A DNA stretch of 64,000 bases. Source: Winogradskyella sp. PG-2 (GTDB lineage Bacteria > Bacteroidota > Bacteroidia > Flavobacteriales > Flavobacteriaceae). The notes under the pieces are model-generated. The model saw nothing but the letters and a program-made list of their open reading frames with translations, did not search any database and was not told where the DNA came from. Position 1 is the stretch's first letter, and each line of letters opens with the position of its first letter. Location of the stretch: positions 3,284,001 to 3,348,000 of the forward strand of contig NZ_AP014583.1 of assembly GCF_000828715.1 (NCBI RefSeq), in the 5' to 3' direction. Shown in pieces: positions 1-9,316 of this stretch. The position numbers and the translations under genes were made by a program.

Positions 1-825
1 TTATTTCTGAAGTTCTTCTAAAACTTTTTGACTCGTTATTTGAAGGTGTTTAGGCAATTTGTTAAACTTTGGTAATACAGCTAAATAACGATCTTCATTT
101 GTGGTGTAAACATGTTTTAATAAGACTTTCTTTTTAGAAATAAAAGCGATAATGTCTTTTATAAACTCATCATGATGCACCAAGTCTGTACTTCCTAAAT
201 GAAATACACCAAATTTATTGCGATTTATTATATAATGAATTTGTTGGGTTACTTTCTTATCTAGTGTAACATTCATTATTAAATTCGGAAAAATTTCTAC
301 CGATTCATTGGCAGATATTAATTGTTTCATTTCTTGAATCCTTGGGCAGTTTACACCAAAAATCATTGGTAACCTTAATACAGCTACTTGCTTTTTAGGT
401 AAACGCAAAAGCATATTCTCAATCTTTATCTTAAAATGCCCATAAACACTGTGACTTAGTGTTTTATCTTCTTCGTAGCTTGGGTATTTGCTATAAGCAT
501 CAAAAGCATTCGCAGAGGATAAGAAAATGATTTTGCAACCAGATTCTATAACATATTCTGCTATATGTTGATGCGCTATTATTTGTGCATTAAAGTCTCC
601 ACGAAGTGCTGAGATGATAATAGATGGTTTACAGGCTTCTAGGATTTCGTAGACGTCGTCTTCTTCTACATTATAATGAAAGAATTGTTTATTTTTTTCA
701 AATTCCTTCTTTGGAGTTCTGTAGGTTCCAAAAGTTCTAAAATAAGGACCTAGCTCTTTATAGATGGAATTGCCAATGTAACCACTGGCTCCAAGTATTA
801 GTATGCGGTGTTTGCTATTTACCAT
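1..825 (-). CDS. NAD(P)-binding SDR epimerase/reductase (RmlD-like)
   Basis: This is an extended short-chain dehydrogenase of 274 residues. The N-terminal Rossmann motif G12-A-S-G15-Y-I-G18 binds the nucleotide, and Y128-x3-K132 fits the catalytic YxxxK pair, preceded by S103-S104. The fold resembles dTDP-4-dehydrorhamnose reductases and nucleotide-sugar epimerases, so a sugar-nucleotide substrate is likely but cannot be read from the sequence. No signal peptide is seen, so the protein is probably cytoplasmic. The stop codon lies on the first three bases of the window, so the gene is complete but its downstream neighbour is unseen. A 192-base gap separates it from gcvT on the right, so it is probably transcribed separately. 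Confidence 0.75.
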   Translation of the reverse strand: MVNSKHRILILGASGYIGNSIYKELGPYFRTFGTYRTPKKEFEKNKQFFHYNVEEDDVYEILEACKPSIIISALRGDFNAQIIAHQHIAEYVIESGCKIIFLSSANAFDAYSKYPSYEEDKTLSHSVYGHFKIKIENMLLRLPKKQVAVLRLPMIFGVNCPRIQEMKQLISANESVEIFPNLIMNVTLDKKVTQQIHYIINRNKFGVFHLGSTDLVHHDEFIKDIIAFISKKKVLLKHVYTTNEDRYLAVLPKFNKLPKHLQITSQKVLEELQK

Positions 826-1017
826 TTCTGCTTTGAAATTGCAATAAAATAAAATGATGATTTTTTTCTTTATATGAAATAGAAAAATATAGCATAGCCT
901 TAGTTACGGTTTCTTGTTATATTGAAGTAGAAAGGGAAAAAGGGTATTTTATTATTGTCATTTTAATGTAGTAATGGTAAGGGTCTTTCTTCATTAATCT
1001 ATCTCCAATCCTAAATT

Positions 1018-2100
1018 TCACCCTTTATAGAATGGTAACTTTACAACCGTAGCCGGAATTGCTTTTTTACGCACCTGAATATTAATTTTGCTATCGAATT
1101 TAGAAAACACTTTCGGTACATATCCTAAACCAATACCTACTCCTAAACTAGGACTCATGGTACCTGAGGTGACATTACCGATTGTTTTTCCACTGCCATC
1201 AACAATATCATAGCCTTGACGAGGAATGCCACGATCATCTAATTTAAAAGCGACTAATTTACGTTCTGGTGTGCGTTCTTTTTCATCCTTTAAAGCTTCA
1301 CTGTTGGTAAAGTCTTTATTAAACTTACAAACCCAACCTAAACCTGCTTCTATTGGTGAGGTAGAATCATCGATATCATTTCCGTACAAGCAGTAACCCA
1401 TTTCTAAACGTAATGTATCTCTTGCGGCTAAACCAATTGGCTTAATACCAAAATCTGCACCAGCTTTTAGTACGTTATCCCAAACTTGTTTTACTTCATC
1501 GTTTTTGCAATAGATTTCAAATCCACCACTACCAGTATAACCCGTTGCAGAAATAATAACATGCTCAATACCTGCAAAATCACCAACTACAAAATTGTAG
1601 AACTTAATATCAGATAAATCATGACTAGATAGTGATTGCATAGCTTCAACAGCCTTTGGGCCTTGTATGGCTAAAAGCGAATAGTCCTCAGTTAAATCGC
1701 GCATCTCGGCACCAACATCGTTCTTAGACGAAATCCAATTCCAATCTTTTTCAATATTACTTGCGTTAACAACTAACAAGTATGTCTCGTCCTTTATTTT
1801 GTAAATAATTAAATCATCTACAACACCACCATCATCATTTGGCAAACAACTGTATTGTGCCTTTCCAATATCTAATTTAGAGGCATCATTACTCGATACT
1901 TTTTGGATTAAGTCTAAGGCATTTGGGCCTTCAATTAAAAACTCACCCATGTGAGAGACATCAAAAACGCCAACAGCATTTCTAACGATTTCATGCTCTG
2001 CATTAACGCCTTCGTATTGTACAGGCATATTATAACCGGCAAAAGGGACCATTTTAGCACCTAATGCTTCGTGAGTAGAAGATAACGCTGTGTCTTTCAT
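1018..2100 (-). CDS. gcvT: Glycine cleavage system T protein (aminomethyltransferase)
   Basis: GcvT transfers the methylene group from aminomethyl-lipoyl H protein to tetrahydrofolate and releases ammonia, in the cytoplasmic glycine cleavage complex. The 360 residues match the family length (about 364 in E. coli). Visible family landmarks are the N-terminal FAGYNMPVQY and GVFDVSHMGEF segments, ATGYTGSGGFEIY in the folate-binding half, and ARDTLRLEMGYCLYGNDI near residue 235. The protein ends in LPFYKG. The other glycine cleavage genes are not in this window, so the system is dispersed here. A hairpin terminator upstream isolates it from the preceding minus-strand gene, and a Bacteroidota-type promoter sits just ahead of the ATG. 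Confidence 0.96.
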   Translation of the reverse strand: MKDTALSSTHEALGAKMVPFAGYNMPVQYEGVNAEHEIVRNAVGVFDVSHMGEFLIEGPNALDLIQKVSSNDASKLDIGKAQYSCLPNDDGGVVDDLIIYKIKDETYLLVVNASNIEKDWNWISSKNDVGAEMRDLTEDYSLLAIQGPKAVEAMQSLSSHDLSDIKFYNFVVGDFAGIEHVIISATGYTGSGGFEIYCKNDEVKQVWDNVLKAGADFGIKPIGLAARDTLRLEMGYCLYGNDIDDSTSPIEAGLGWVCKFNKDFTNSEALKDEKERTPERKLVAFKLDDRGIPRQGYDIVDGSGKTIGNVTSGTMSPSLGVGIGLGYVPKVFSKFDSKINIQVRKKAIPATVVKLPFYKG

Positions 2101-2114
2101 TTAATAAGAATTTT

Positions 2115-2143
2115 CAAATTTATGATGTGCAAAATTAAACAAA
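2115..2143 (-). promoter_or_regulatory. Candidate gcvT promoter
   Basis: On the minus strand this reads TTTG (2143-2140), 17 bases, then TAAATTTG (2122-2115), matching the Bacteroidota consensus TTTG-N17-23-TAnnTTTG. Its -7 box ends only 14 bases before the gcvT ATG, so the transcript would have a very short leader. A second partial match (TAATTTTG) overlaps further upstream. Confidence 0.4.
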
Positions 2144-2174
2144 TTTTATGGCTTATTCTTTAACTATTAATCAT

Positions 2175-2206
2175 AAAAAAACCACCTTATTTAAGGTGGT
2201 TTTTAT
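2175..2206 (-). terminator. Rho-independent terminator of the 2223-2699 gene
   Basis: The arms AAAAACCACCTT (2177-2188) and AAGGTGGTTTTT (2193-2204) are perfectly complementary around a 4-base loop, with a T tract on either strand. It lies 17 bases beyond the stop of the minus-strand barrel gene and upstream of gcvT, so it separates the two transcripts. Confidence 0.8.
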
Positions 2207-2222
2207 AAATTGTTTATTTATT

Positions 2223-2699
2223 TTAAAATTGATATCTAATGCCTATAGCAATGTCAAAATCTACATCGTCCCTAAAATCGCCAAAGCCAAGTTCTGGCCT
2301 AAAATCTAAGGATAGTAACAACGGAATATCAAAACTATATTCTATACCAATGTCACCAGCAACAAAGAAAAAGGTTTCGTCATCTATGGCATTGTTATCA
2401 AAACCATAAGAACCAAAACCACCACCAGCACCAGCATACCAGTTAAAATCACCATCTAATTCCCAAACCCATTGGTAAAGACCAGTAAGTTTAAAGCCAT
2501 CATAACCATTTCCACTGCGCCAACCTAAGTCAGCTTCTAAACGATTGTTATCACCCAAAGCTCTTTGGTATGATATTTCTCCACCAAATCCATCGCTATC
2601 ACCTAATCTAAGGCCAATAGCATTGTCAGCAATCTCTTGTGCATTCATAAATGCAAATCCTACAAAAACTGCTAATGTTGTTAAAACTAATTTTCTCAT
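2223..2699 (-). CDS. Small outer-membrane beta-barrel protein
   Basis: The 158-residue protein starts with a signal peptide (MRKLVLTTLAVFVGFAFMNA, cleavage before or after Q21). The mature part is a chain of alternating hydrophobic/polar beta strands with many Gly, Tyr, Trp and Asp residues. It ends in IAIGIRYQF, a terminal aromatic of the kind recognised by the BAM machinery. This is the pattern of an eight-stranded OmpW/OmpA-like barrel. No ligand or enzymatic function can be assigned. It is monocistronic: a TAnnTTTG promoter motif lies about 38 bases upstream and a strong terminator lies just after the stop. Confidence 0.72.
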   Translation of the reverse strand: MRKLVLTTLAVFVGFAFMNAQEIADNAIGLRLGDSDGFGGEISYQRALGDNNRLEADLGWRSGNGYDGFKLTGLYQWVWELDGDFNWYAGAGGGFGSYGFDNNAIDDETFFFVAGDIGIEYSFDIPLLLSLDFRPELGFGDFRDDVDFDIAIGIRYQF

Positions 2700-2736
2700 A
2701 ATGTTTACGTTTTTTTATTGAATGGATTAATCTTTA

Positions 2737-2744
2737 CAAAAATA
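2737..2744 (-). promoter_or_regulatory. Candidate -7 box for the barrel gene
   Basis: The minus strand reads TATTTTTG, matching TAnnTTTG, about 38 bases before the ATG at 2699. No clear TTTG was found at the expected upstream spacing. Confidence 0.4.
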
Positions 2745-2970
2745 ACTCCAAAAGCATTTTTATAATTAGAACTTGTTAAAATTTTTTGGATTTAAGGGAA
2801 AATTAAAGATTTTGTGACATGTTGAAGTCATTATTTATGTGCATAGCATTGTTACGTAAATAAAAAATGATAAAAGCAGGTTGCAAAAGATAAATTCTTT
2901 AGCAAATTGAAAAAGTTTGAACAAGTTCTTAAATTTCTTTATAGTTTTATAAACATATTTTTCTACTTAA

Positions 2971-5898
2971 ATGAGTCAAAACGTATTATTGGAGCAACTA
3001 AAGTCTAAACTAGAGGGTGAGCTTTATTTTGATGATTTAATGCTAAAAATCTATGCTACAGACGCTTCTGTATATAAGATGATACCTACAGCTGTTGCGC
3101 TTCCTAAGTCGATAAATGATTTTAAGCTATTAATTGAGTATGCTAATAAAAATAATACTTCACTTATTCCTAGAACAGCCGGAACTTCACTAGCAGGTCA
3201 AGTTGTCGGAACAGGAATAGTAGTGGATGTCTCAAAATATTTTACCAAAATTCTAGATGTTAATGAAACTGAAAAAACTGTAACAGTTCAACCAGGAGTT
3301 GTAAGAGATGAACTTAATAACTATTTAAAGCCTTTCGGTTTATTCTTCGGACCTAATACATCCACTTCTAATCGTTGTATGATTGGTGGTATGGTTGGCA
3401 ATAATTCTTCAGGCACCACATCTATACAATATGGTGTCACTCGCGATAAGGTTATTAGTTTAAAGACGCTTTTAAGTGATGGAAGTGAGGTTGAATTCTC
3501 TAATCTATCTATTGAAGAATTTAAAAACAAGCAACAATTAGAAACACTTGAAGGCGAAATATATAGAACTATACATAGAGAATTAAAGCCTGAAGAAGTT
3601 AAGAAGCAAATTCAGGATAATTTCCCTAAACCAGAAATACACCGTAGAAATACGGGTTATGCTATTGATGAATTATTGAAATCTGACGTTTTTTCAGGTT
3701 CAAGTACGCCTTTTAATATGTGTCAGCTTTTAGCAGGAAGTGAAGGTACACTTGCATTTACAACCGAAATCACACTGCAGTTAGATCTATTACCTCCAAA
3801 AGAAAGTGCTATGGTTGCATTGCATTTTGAAAGTGTTGCCAAGTGTATGACATCAGTTGAGAGATTGATGCAACATAACCTGCACACCTGTGAGATGATG
3901 GATGATTCCATTCTAAATCTTACAAAACATAATAAAACACAACAAGCCAACAGGCAATTTATTGAAGGGCAACCTGTAGCCATTTTAATGTGTGAGTTAA
4001 AAGCAAGTACAACTGTAAAACTTCAAACTGAAATCAATAGTTTTTTGAAGACAGTCGATGACTTAAATCTTAGTTATGCAGCTCCAATACTAAAAGGGAA
4101 CAATATCTCTAAAGCATTAGAGTTGAGAAAAGCAGGTTTAGGTTTATTAGGTAATATGGTTGGTGATAAAAAAGCGGTTGCTTGTATAGAAGATACAGCA
4201 GTAGCCTTAGAAGATTTAGATAGCTATATTAATGAGTTTACAGCTTTAATGGCCTCATATAATCAAAACGCTGTGTATTATGCGCATGCTGGTGCAGGTG
4301 AGTTGCATTTAAGGCCAATACTAGATATAAAACAATCCGCTGATGTAGAATTATTTAGAAAAATAACTACAGATGTTGCTAAACTTGTTAAGAAATATAA
4401 AGGATCTATGTCTGGTGAACATGGTGATGGCATTGTAAGAGCTGAGTTTATACCACTTATGATTGGTGATGCTAACTATCAAGTTTTAAAACGTATAAAG
4501 TCTACTTTCGATATAAATAATATTTTTAATCCTGGTAAGATTGTAGATGCCTTTCCTATGGATAAGAGTCTACGTTATGAGATTGATAGAAAAGAGCCTG
4601 AGATTGCTACACTCTTAGATTTTTCAAACTCTCAAGGAATTCTTCGTGAAGCTGAAAAATGTAATGGCTCTGGTGATTGTAGAAAACTACCCGAATTTGG
4701 TGGTACTATGTGTCCTAGTTATAGAGCTACTCGAAATGAAAAGGATACTACTAGAGCGAGAGCAAATGCATTAAGAGAATACCTTACAAATTCCGATAAA
4801 ACGAATAAGTTTAATCATGAAGAGTTAAAAGAGGTTTTCGATTTATGTCTAAGTTGTAAAGCCTGCTCATCAGAATGTCCTAGTAGTGTTGATGTAGCGA
4901 GTCTAAAGGCAGAATTTCAGTATCAATACCAAAAAGCTAATGGTTTTAAGTTTAAGGATAAGTTCTTTGCTAATTCTACTAAATATAATAGAATGGCTTC
5001 GTATGCACCAGGTTTTTATAATGCGTTGTTTCAAACAAAATTTGTATCTGGTTTTTTAAAGATTTTATTAGGTATTCATTCCAAGAGAAGTTTCCCAAAA
5101 ATGACAATGTCGTACTCAGATTCTATATTTTATATGGATAGAGTATTTAAAGAGAATGGAACAAAAAAACCAATTAAAACGGTCTGTCTTTTTGTAGATG
5201 AATTCACTAATTACCTAGAATCTGACCTTGGTTTAGATGCTACATTTTTACTCGAGTCATTGGGTTATAAAGTTCTTAATATCAGTAATATAGAAAGCGG
5301 GAGAAGTTTTTTATCTAAAGGCTTTTTAGAAGAAGCTAAAGTCATTGCAGATAATAATATTGACTATCTAAAGGAAGCAGTAAATAATGGTTATGATATA
5401 TTAGGAATTGAGCCTTCTGCCGTGCTTACGTTTAAAGATGAATATCTAAGATTAGCGGATAATAAAGATGCTGCAAAATTATTAGCTATACAAACGTTTT
5501 TAATTGAAGAGTTTATTCAACAAGAGATTGAATTGGGTAATATTAAATCTGATCAATTTTCTTCTGAATCTAAAACAATCAAGTTTCATGGTCACTGTCA
5601 CCAAAAGGCATTAGCGAATCAAAAATCTAGTTTTGATATACTCAACCTTCCCGAAAATTATAACGTTACCATTATTCCGAGTGGTTGTTGTGGTATGGCT
5701 GGAAGTTTTGGCTATGAAAAAGAACATTATGAGGTAAGTATGCAAATTGGCGAACAAACGTTGTTTCCTGCAGTAAGAAAAGCTTCTGAGGATACTATAA
5801 TTTCGGCTAATGGAACTAGTTGTAGACATCAGATAAAAGATGGAACAGGTAGAGTTGCAAAGCATCCAATTACAATTCTTAAAGAGGCTTTAATCTAA
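2971..5898 (+). CDS. FAD-linked oxidase fused to Fe-S/CCG domain (YdiJ-like 2-hydroxyacid dehydrogenase)
   Basis: This 975-residue protein fuses a GlcD-type flavin dehydrogenase to a GlpC-type iron-sulfur module. Residues about 35-230 form the FAD-binding PCMH domain (PRTAGTSLAGQVVG; GGMVGNNSSGT). Residues about 270-530 form the FAD-oxidase C-terminal domain (SGEHGDGIVRAEF; NIFNPGKIVD). Two Cys clusters follow, at about 564-590 and at C626 (CLSCKACSSECP), and they would hold 4Fe-4S centres. The C-terminal CCG domain has GHCHQKA (about 874) and GCCGMAG (about 905). Family members oxidise D-lactate or D-2-hydroxyglutarate and pass electrons to the membrane chain; the substrate here is not determined. 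It is monocistronic, and its 3' end overlaps the convergent phosphoesterase gene by 9 bases. Confidence 0.9.
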   Translation: MSQNVLLEQLKSKLEGELYFDDLMLKIYATDASVYKMIPTAVALPKSINDFKLLIEYANKNNTSLIPRTAGTSLAGQVVGTGIVVDVSKYFTKILDVNETEKTVTVQPGVVRDELNNYLKPFGLFFGPNTSTSNRCMIGGMVGNNSSGTTSIQYGVTRDKVISLKTLLSDGSEVEFSNLSIEEFKNKQQLETLEGEIYRTIHRELKPEEVKKQIQDNFPKPEIHRRNTGYAIDELLKSDVFSGSSTPFNMCQLLAGSEGTLAFTTEITLQLDLLPPKESAMVALHFESVAKCMTSVERLMQHNLHTCEMMDDSILNLTKHNKTQQANRQFIEGQPVAILMCELKASTTVKLQTEINSFLKTVDDLNLSYAAPILKGNNISKALELRKAGLGLLGNMVGDKKAVACIEDTAVALEDLDSYINEFTALMASYNQNAVYYAHAGAGELHLRPILDIKQSADVELFRKITTDVAKLVKKYKGSMSGEHGDGIVRAEFIPLMIGDANYQVLKRIKSTFDINNIFNPGKIVDAFPMDKSLRYEIDRKEPEIATLLDFSNSQGILREAEKCNGSGDCRKLPEFGGTMCPSYRATRNEKDTTRARANALREYLTNSDKTNKFNHEELKEVFDLCLSCKACSSECPSSVDVASLKAEFQYQYQKANGFKFKDKFFANSTKYNRMASYAPGFYNALFQTKFVSGFLKILLGIHSKRSFPKMTMSYSDSIFYMDRVFKENGTKKPIKTVCLFVDEFTNYLESDLGLDATFLLESLGYKVLNISNIESGRSFLSKGFLEEAKVIADNNIDYLKEAVNNGYDILGIEPSAVLTFKDEYLRLADNKDAAKLLAIQTFLIEEFIQQEIELGNIKSDQFSSESKTIKFHGHCHQKALANQKSSFDILNLPENYNVTIIPSGCCGMAGSFGYEKEHYEVSMQIGEQTLFPAVRKASEDTIISANGTSCRHQIKDGTGRVAKHPITILKEALI

Positions 5899-6741
5899 CT
5901 TTTCTTTATTTGGTTGTTCTACAATGGTAATGGCTGCTATTAAATCTTTAGTATCCATATTTTTCAATTCTTCATCGGCAAAAAATGGTGATAATTTATC
6001 ATGATTGTAGTTGTAGATTTTCCAACGTTTAAATTGGTATTCTAATGCTGTAAAATTTTCAACCCAATCACCAGAGTTTAGATAGGTCGTTTTACCATTT
6101 TTATTCTCTTTAACTAACATTTTAGGTTGGTGAATATGTCCACATACTACATAGTCGTAACCATTTTCAATAGCAAGATCAGTAGCTACTGCTTCAAAAT
6201 CATTAATATACTTAATAGCTCCTTTAACGCTATTTTTTATCTTTTTAGATAGCGAGTAACGTTCTTCACCCATTTTTGCTAAACACCAATTTACATAGCG
6301 ATTAATGAGTATTAATAAATCATAACCATAGCCTCCAAGTTTTGCTAACCATTTGGCATTTTGTATTGCAATATCAAATACATCGCCATGAAAAAACCAA
6401 GCTTTCTTTCCGTCTAAGTTTAAAACCAATTTATTGACGATTGAAATATTACCAATTTCGGTATCTGTAAATTTACGGAGCATTTCATCATGATTTCCAG
6501 TGATGTAAACAACTTCAGTGCCATTGGCAGCAAAGTCCATTATTTTTTTAATTACACTGAGATGAGACTTTGGGAAGTACCGTTTCTTAAACTGCCAAAT
6601 ATCAATGATATCTCCGTTAAGAATTAATTTCTTTGGCTCAATACTATTAAGATAGGTTAATAGCTGTTTTGCATGGCAGCCAAAAGTACCAAGATGAACG
6701 TCAGAAATGACAGCAATTTCAACTTTTCGTTTGAGATTCAT
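5890..6741 (-). CDS. UDP-2,3-diacylglucosamine diphosphatase-like metallophosphoesterase
   Basis: The 283-residue calcineurin-type phosphoesterase carries the full set of metal-binding motifs: D14-V-H16, G43-D44, GNHDE at 82-86, H118-G-D and GHIHQPK near residue 197. The spacing and the FHGDVFD segment resemble the LpxH/LpxI-alternative group used in lipid A synthesis, which removes UMP from UDP-2,3-diacylglucosamine at the inner membrane. No signal peptide is present. Family assignment is firm. The lipid A role is inferred from similarity, because many Bacteroidota carry several such paralogues. The gene is convergent with, and overlaps by 9 bases, the FAD/Fe-S dehydrogenase gene. Confidence 0.82.
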   Translation of the reverse strand: MNLKRKVEIAVISDVHLGTFGCHAKQLLTYLNSIEPKKLILNGDIIDIWQFKKRYFPKSHLSVIKKIMDFAANGTEVVYITGNHDEMLRKFTDTEIGNISIVNKLVLNLDGKKAWFFHGDVFDIAIQNAKWLAKLGGYGYDLLILINRYVNWCLAKMGEERYSLSKKIKNSVKGAIKYINDFEAVATDLAIENGYDYVVCGHIHQPKMLVKENKNGKTTYLNSGDWVENFTALEYQFKRWKIYNYNHDKLSPFFADEELKNMDTKDLIAAITIVEQPNKEKLD

Positions 6742-6897
6742 GACTAGCTATTATTACTGCAAATAACAACATCTATTATTAATTAATTGTAAAACGATAA
6801 TTACTATTTTATGAGTAAAATGTTATTGAAATGTTACCAAAAAAGGCATTAGTTTCAAGTTGTTAACGCTACAATAACATTTTAAAAATTGCGATTC

Positions 6898-6905
6898 TAT
6901 TTTTG
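6898..6905 (+). promoter_or_regulatory. Candidate -7 box for aroC
   Basis: TATTTTTG matches TAnnTTTG and predicts a start of transcription near 6912. That lies after the possible TTG start at 6903 and about 36 bases before the ATG at 6948, supporting the shorter protein. Confidence 0.45.
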
Positions 6906-6947
6906 TTTTTGTTATTTAAAAATTATTTTAGCCTAAAATATATTTTA

Positions 6948-8012
6948 ATGGCAGGAAATTCCTTCGGAAAGTTATTTAAACTCACCACTTTTGGTGAATC
7001 TCATGGTGTTGCAATTGGTGGAATTATTGATGGTTGTCCTTCAGGATTAAAACTAGATTTAGATGCTATTCAGAATGAGTTAGATCGTCGTAAACCAGGA
7101 CAGTCAAAAATTGTTACACAGCGTAAAGAGCCTGATACAGTAGAATTCTATTCTGGTATTTTTGAAGGTGTTACAACTGGTACTCCCATTGGTTTTGCTA
7201 TTCATAATACCAATCAGAAATCAAAAGATTATTCGCATATAAAAGATGTGTATCGTCCAAGTCATGCAGATTATACTTACGATCAAAAATATGGAGTTAG
7301 AGATTATAGAGGTGGTGGTAGAAGTTCAGCAAGAGAAACGGCTTCTCGTGTAGTTGCTGGTGCCATTGCTAAGCAAATGCTTACGTCTATTAAAATAAAT
7401 GCATTTACATCTTCTGTTGGTGATATATTAATAGATAAACCTTATCAAGATTTAGACTTCAGTAAAATTGAATCTAATGTTATCCGCTGTCCTGATGAAG
7501 CTTCGGCAGATAAGATGATAAGCAAAGTTCAAGAAATTAAAAAGCAAGGTGATACCATTGGAGGAACAATTACCTGTGTGATACAAAACGTTCCTGTTGG
7601 ACTAGGTGAACCAGTGTTTGATAAATTACATGCTGAACTCGGAAAAGCGATGCTTTCTATAAATGCTGTAAAAGGATTTGAATATGGAAGCGGATTTTGT
7701 GGCGCAAAAATGAAAGGTAGTGAGCATAATGATTTATTTAATGAAGATGGAAGTACAAAAACCAATTTATCTGGTGGAGTACAAGGAGGAATAAGTAATG
7801 GGATGGACATCTATTTTAGAGTAGCGTTTAAGCCGGTTGCGACTGTGATTCAAAAACAAGATGCTTTAGATAGTTCTGGAAATATTGTTGAGATGCAAGG
7901 GAAAGGCCGTCACGACCCTTGTGTTGTGCCTAGAGCAGTACCTATTGTTGAAGCTATGACAGCTTTAGTTTTGGCAGATTCTATTTTATTAGATAGAACT
8001 ACCAGATTATAA
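6948..8012 (+). CDS. aroC: Chorismate synthase
   Basis: AroC converts 5-enolpyruvylshikimate-3-phosphate to chorismate, the last step of the shikimate pathway, using reduced FMN. From the ATG at 6948 the protein is 354 residues and begins [20 protein letters not shown], which contains the first AroC signature. The central [22 protein letters not shown] motif (here with VVAGA) and the C-terminal [18 protein letters not shown] signature are intact. The frame is open upstream to a TTG at 6903, but that adds 15 residues absent from the family and would start before the predicted transcript. It appears to stand alone: the next gene starts 71 bases downstream behind its own promoter match. Confidence 0.97.
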   Translation: MAGNSFGKLFKLTTFGESHGVAIGGIIDGCPSGLKLDLDAIQNELDRRKPGQSKIVTQRKEPDTVEFYSGIFEGVTTGTPIGFAIHNTNQKSKDYSHIKDVYRPSHADYTYDQKYGVRDYRGGGRSSARETASRVVAGAIAKQMLTSIKINAFTSSVGDILIDKPYQDLDFSKIESNVIRCPDEASADKMISKVQEIKKQGDTIGGTITCVIQNVPVGLGEPVFDKLHAELGKAMLSINAVKGFEYGSGFCGAKMKGSEHNDLFNEDGSTKTNLSGGVQGGISNGMDIYFRVAFKPVATVIQKQDALDSSGNIVEMQGKGRHDPCVVPRAVPIVEAMTALVLADSILLDRTTRL

Positions 8013-8019
8013 ATTATAG

Positions 8020-8054
8020 TTTGCTTATCTAAGTGTATTGTTGCATTAATTTTG
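8020..8054 (+). promoter_or_regulatory. Candidate promoter of the M14 peptidase/amidohydrolase pair
   Basis: TTTG (8020-8023), 23 bases, TAATTTTG (8047-8054) fits the Bacteroidota consensus and lies 29 bases before the ATG at 8084. Confidence 0.5.
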
Positions 8055-8083
8055 ATTAACTTTAATACAACTAACTAATCACT

Positions 8084-9316
8084 ATGAAATTTTCTTCACA
8101 ATACGTTGTATTGTCAATCTGCATTGCTTACCTATTTTTAGGTTGCTCATCTGTAAAAACGGTTCCATTTGAGAATTATGTAGATACAGATTCTAAAAAA
8201 GTTTACCCACAAGTAAAAACAACCTATAGTCTCGAAGATAAAGGTGTTTTTGTAAGTAATGAATTTGATTGCGCACGATTAAATGGATTTAATCAACTCA
8301 ATGACAGTATTGCAATCATTGATATTTATCCAGAAAACGGACCTATTAATAATAGTACTTATTATGCTTTTAAAGCGTGGTCTAAATTACCTAAAGATTA
8401 TTACTTTCAATTTAAATATCCGAAAGGGTACAAACATCGCTATATTCCAAAAATTAAACGAAATAATGTCTGGTCGGTTTTAGATGCTTCTAAAATGTAT
8501 AAGCAGGATAGTATAGTAACTGTAAAATTAAGTTTGACTTCAGATCCCATTATAGTTGCTGCTCAAGAATTACAATCATCAAAGGAAGTTAAGGATTGGT
8601 ATACTAATCTAATGAAAGGTAAAGAGGACTATGTAAGATTAGAATCATTTGGGAATTCTGTGTTAGGAAGAAATTTGCCAGTTTTAGACATCTATAAAGG
8701 AAGTGCGCAAGGAAAAGAGCTTATAGTTTTGCTAACTCGTCAACATCCACCAGAAGTAACCGGTTTTTTTGCATTTAAAGCGTTTTTAAAAACAGTTTTA
8801 GAAGATTCTAAATTATCTGAAGCGTTTTTAAATAAGTATAGAATTATTGCTTTTCCTATTATGAATCCTGATGGTGTTGATTTAGGGCATTGGAGACATA
8901 ATGCTAATGGTGTAGATACTAATAGAGATTGGTCTAAATACAATCAACCAGAAATAAAGCAAGCTGTAAAGTATATTACCAAACAAGCTAAGAAATATGA
9001 TAATAGAATAATTCTTGGTCTAGATTTTCATTCGACCTGGCATGATGTTTTTTATACTAATAAGATTAGAGAAAACACAACCTTACCAAATTTTATCGAG
9101 GATTGGTTTGCTGCATTAGAACACGAAATACCAGATTATAAAGTGAATGAAGCATCTGGTAATAGTACAAAACCTGTTTCTAAAGGTTGGTTCTTATACG
9201 GCCATAATGCTGTTGGAATAACATACGAGATAGGTGATAAAACACCAAAAGGTAGTATAGATCGTATGGGAAAAGTGTCAGCAAATGAAATGATGAAAAT
9301 TTTAACCAATAGATAA
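8084..9316 (+). CDS. M14-family zinc carboxypeptidase, lipoprotein
   Basis: The 410-residue protein begins with a lipoprotein signal (hydrophobic core then FLGCSS, so the lipidated Cys is about residue 21). An N-terminal immunoglobulin-like segment precedes the M14 catalytic domain at about 190-400. Zinc ligands are visible as H221-x2-E224 (HPPEVTGFFAF) and H316 (LDFHSTWHD). TYEIGD near the C-terminus supplies the likely catalytic Glu. M14 enzymes remove C-terminal residues or cleave gamma-D-glutamyl bonds; the group with this layout often acts on peptides or muropeptides at the cell surface. The stop overlaps the start of the next gene by one base (TAATG), so the two are translationally coupled. 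Confidence 0.85.
   Translation: MKFSSQYVVLSICIAYLFLGCSSVKTVPFENYVDTDSKKVYPQVKTTYSLEDKGVFVSNEFDCARLNGFNQLNDSIAIIDIYPENGPINNSTYYAFKAWSKLPKDYYFQFKYPKGYKHRYIPKIKRNNVWSVLDASKMYKQDSIVTVKLSLTSDPIIVAAQELQSSKEVKDWYTNLMKGKEDYVRLESFGNSVLGRNLPVLDIYKGSAQGKELIVLLTRQHPPEVTGFFAFKAFLKTVLEDSKLSEAFLNKYRIIAFPIMNPDGVDLGHWRHNANGVDTNRDWSKYNQPEIKQAVKYITKQAKKYDNRIILGLDFHSTWHDVFYTNKIRENTTLPNFIEDWFAALEHEIPDYKVNEASGNSTKPVSKGWFLYGHNAVGITYEIGDKTPKGSIDRMGKVSANEMMKILTNR

Noticed and set aside
6903..6947. N-terminal extension of AroC from TTG 6903
   Set aside because: The 15 extra residues precede the conserved MAGNSFG start and the predicted transcription start near 6912.
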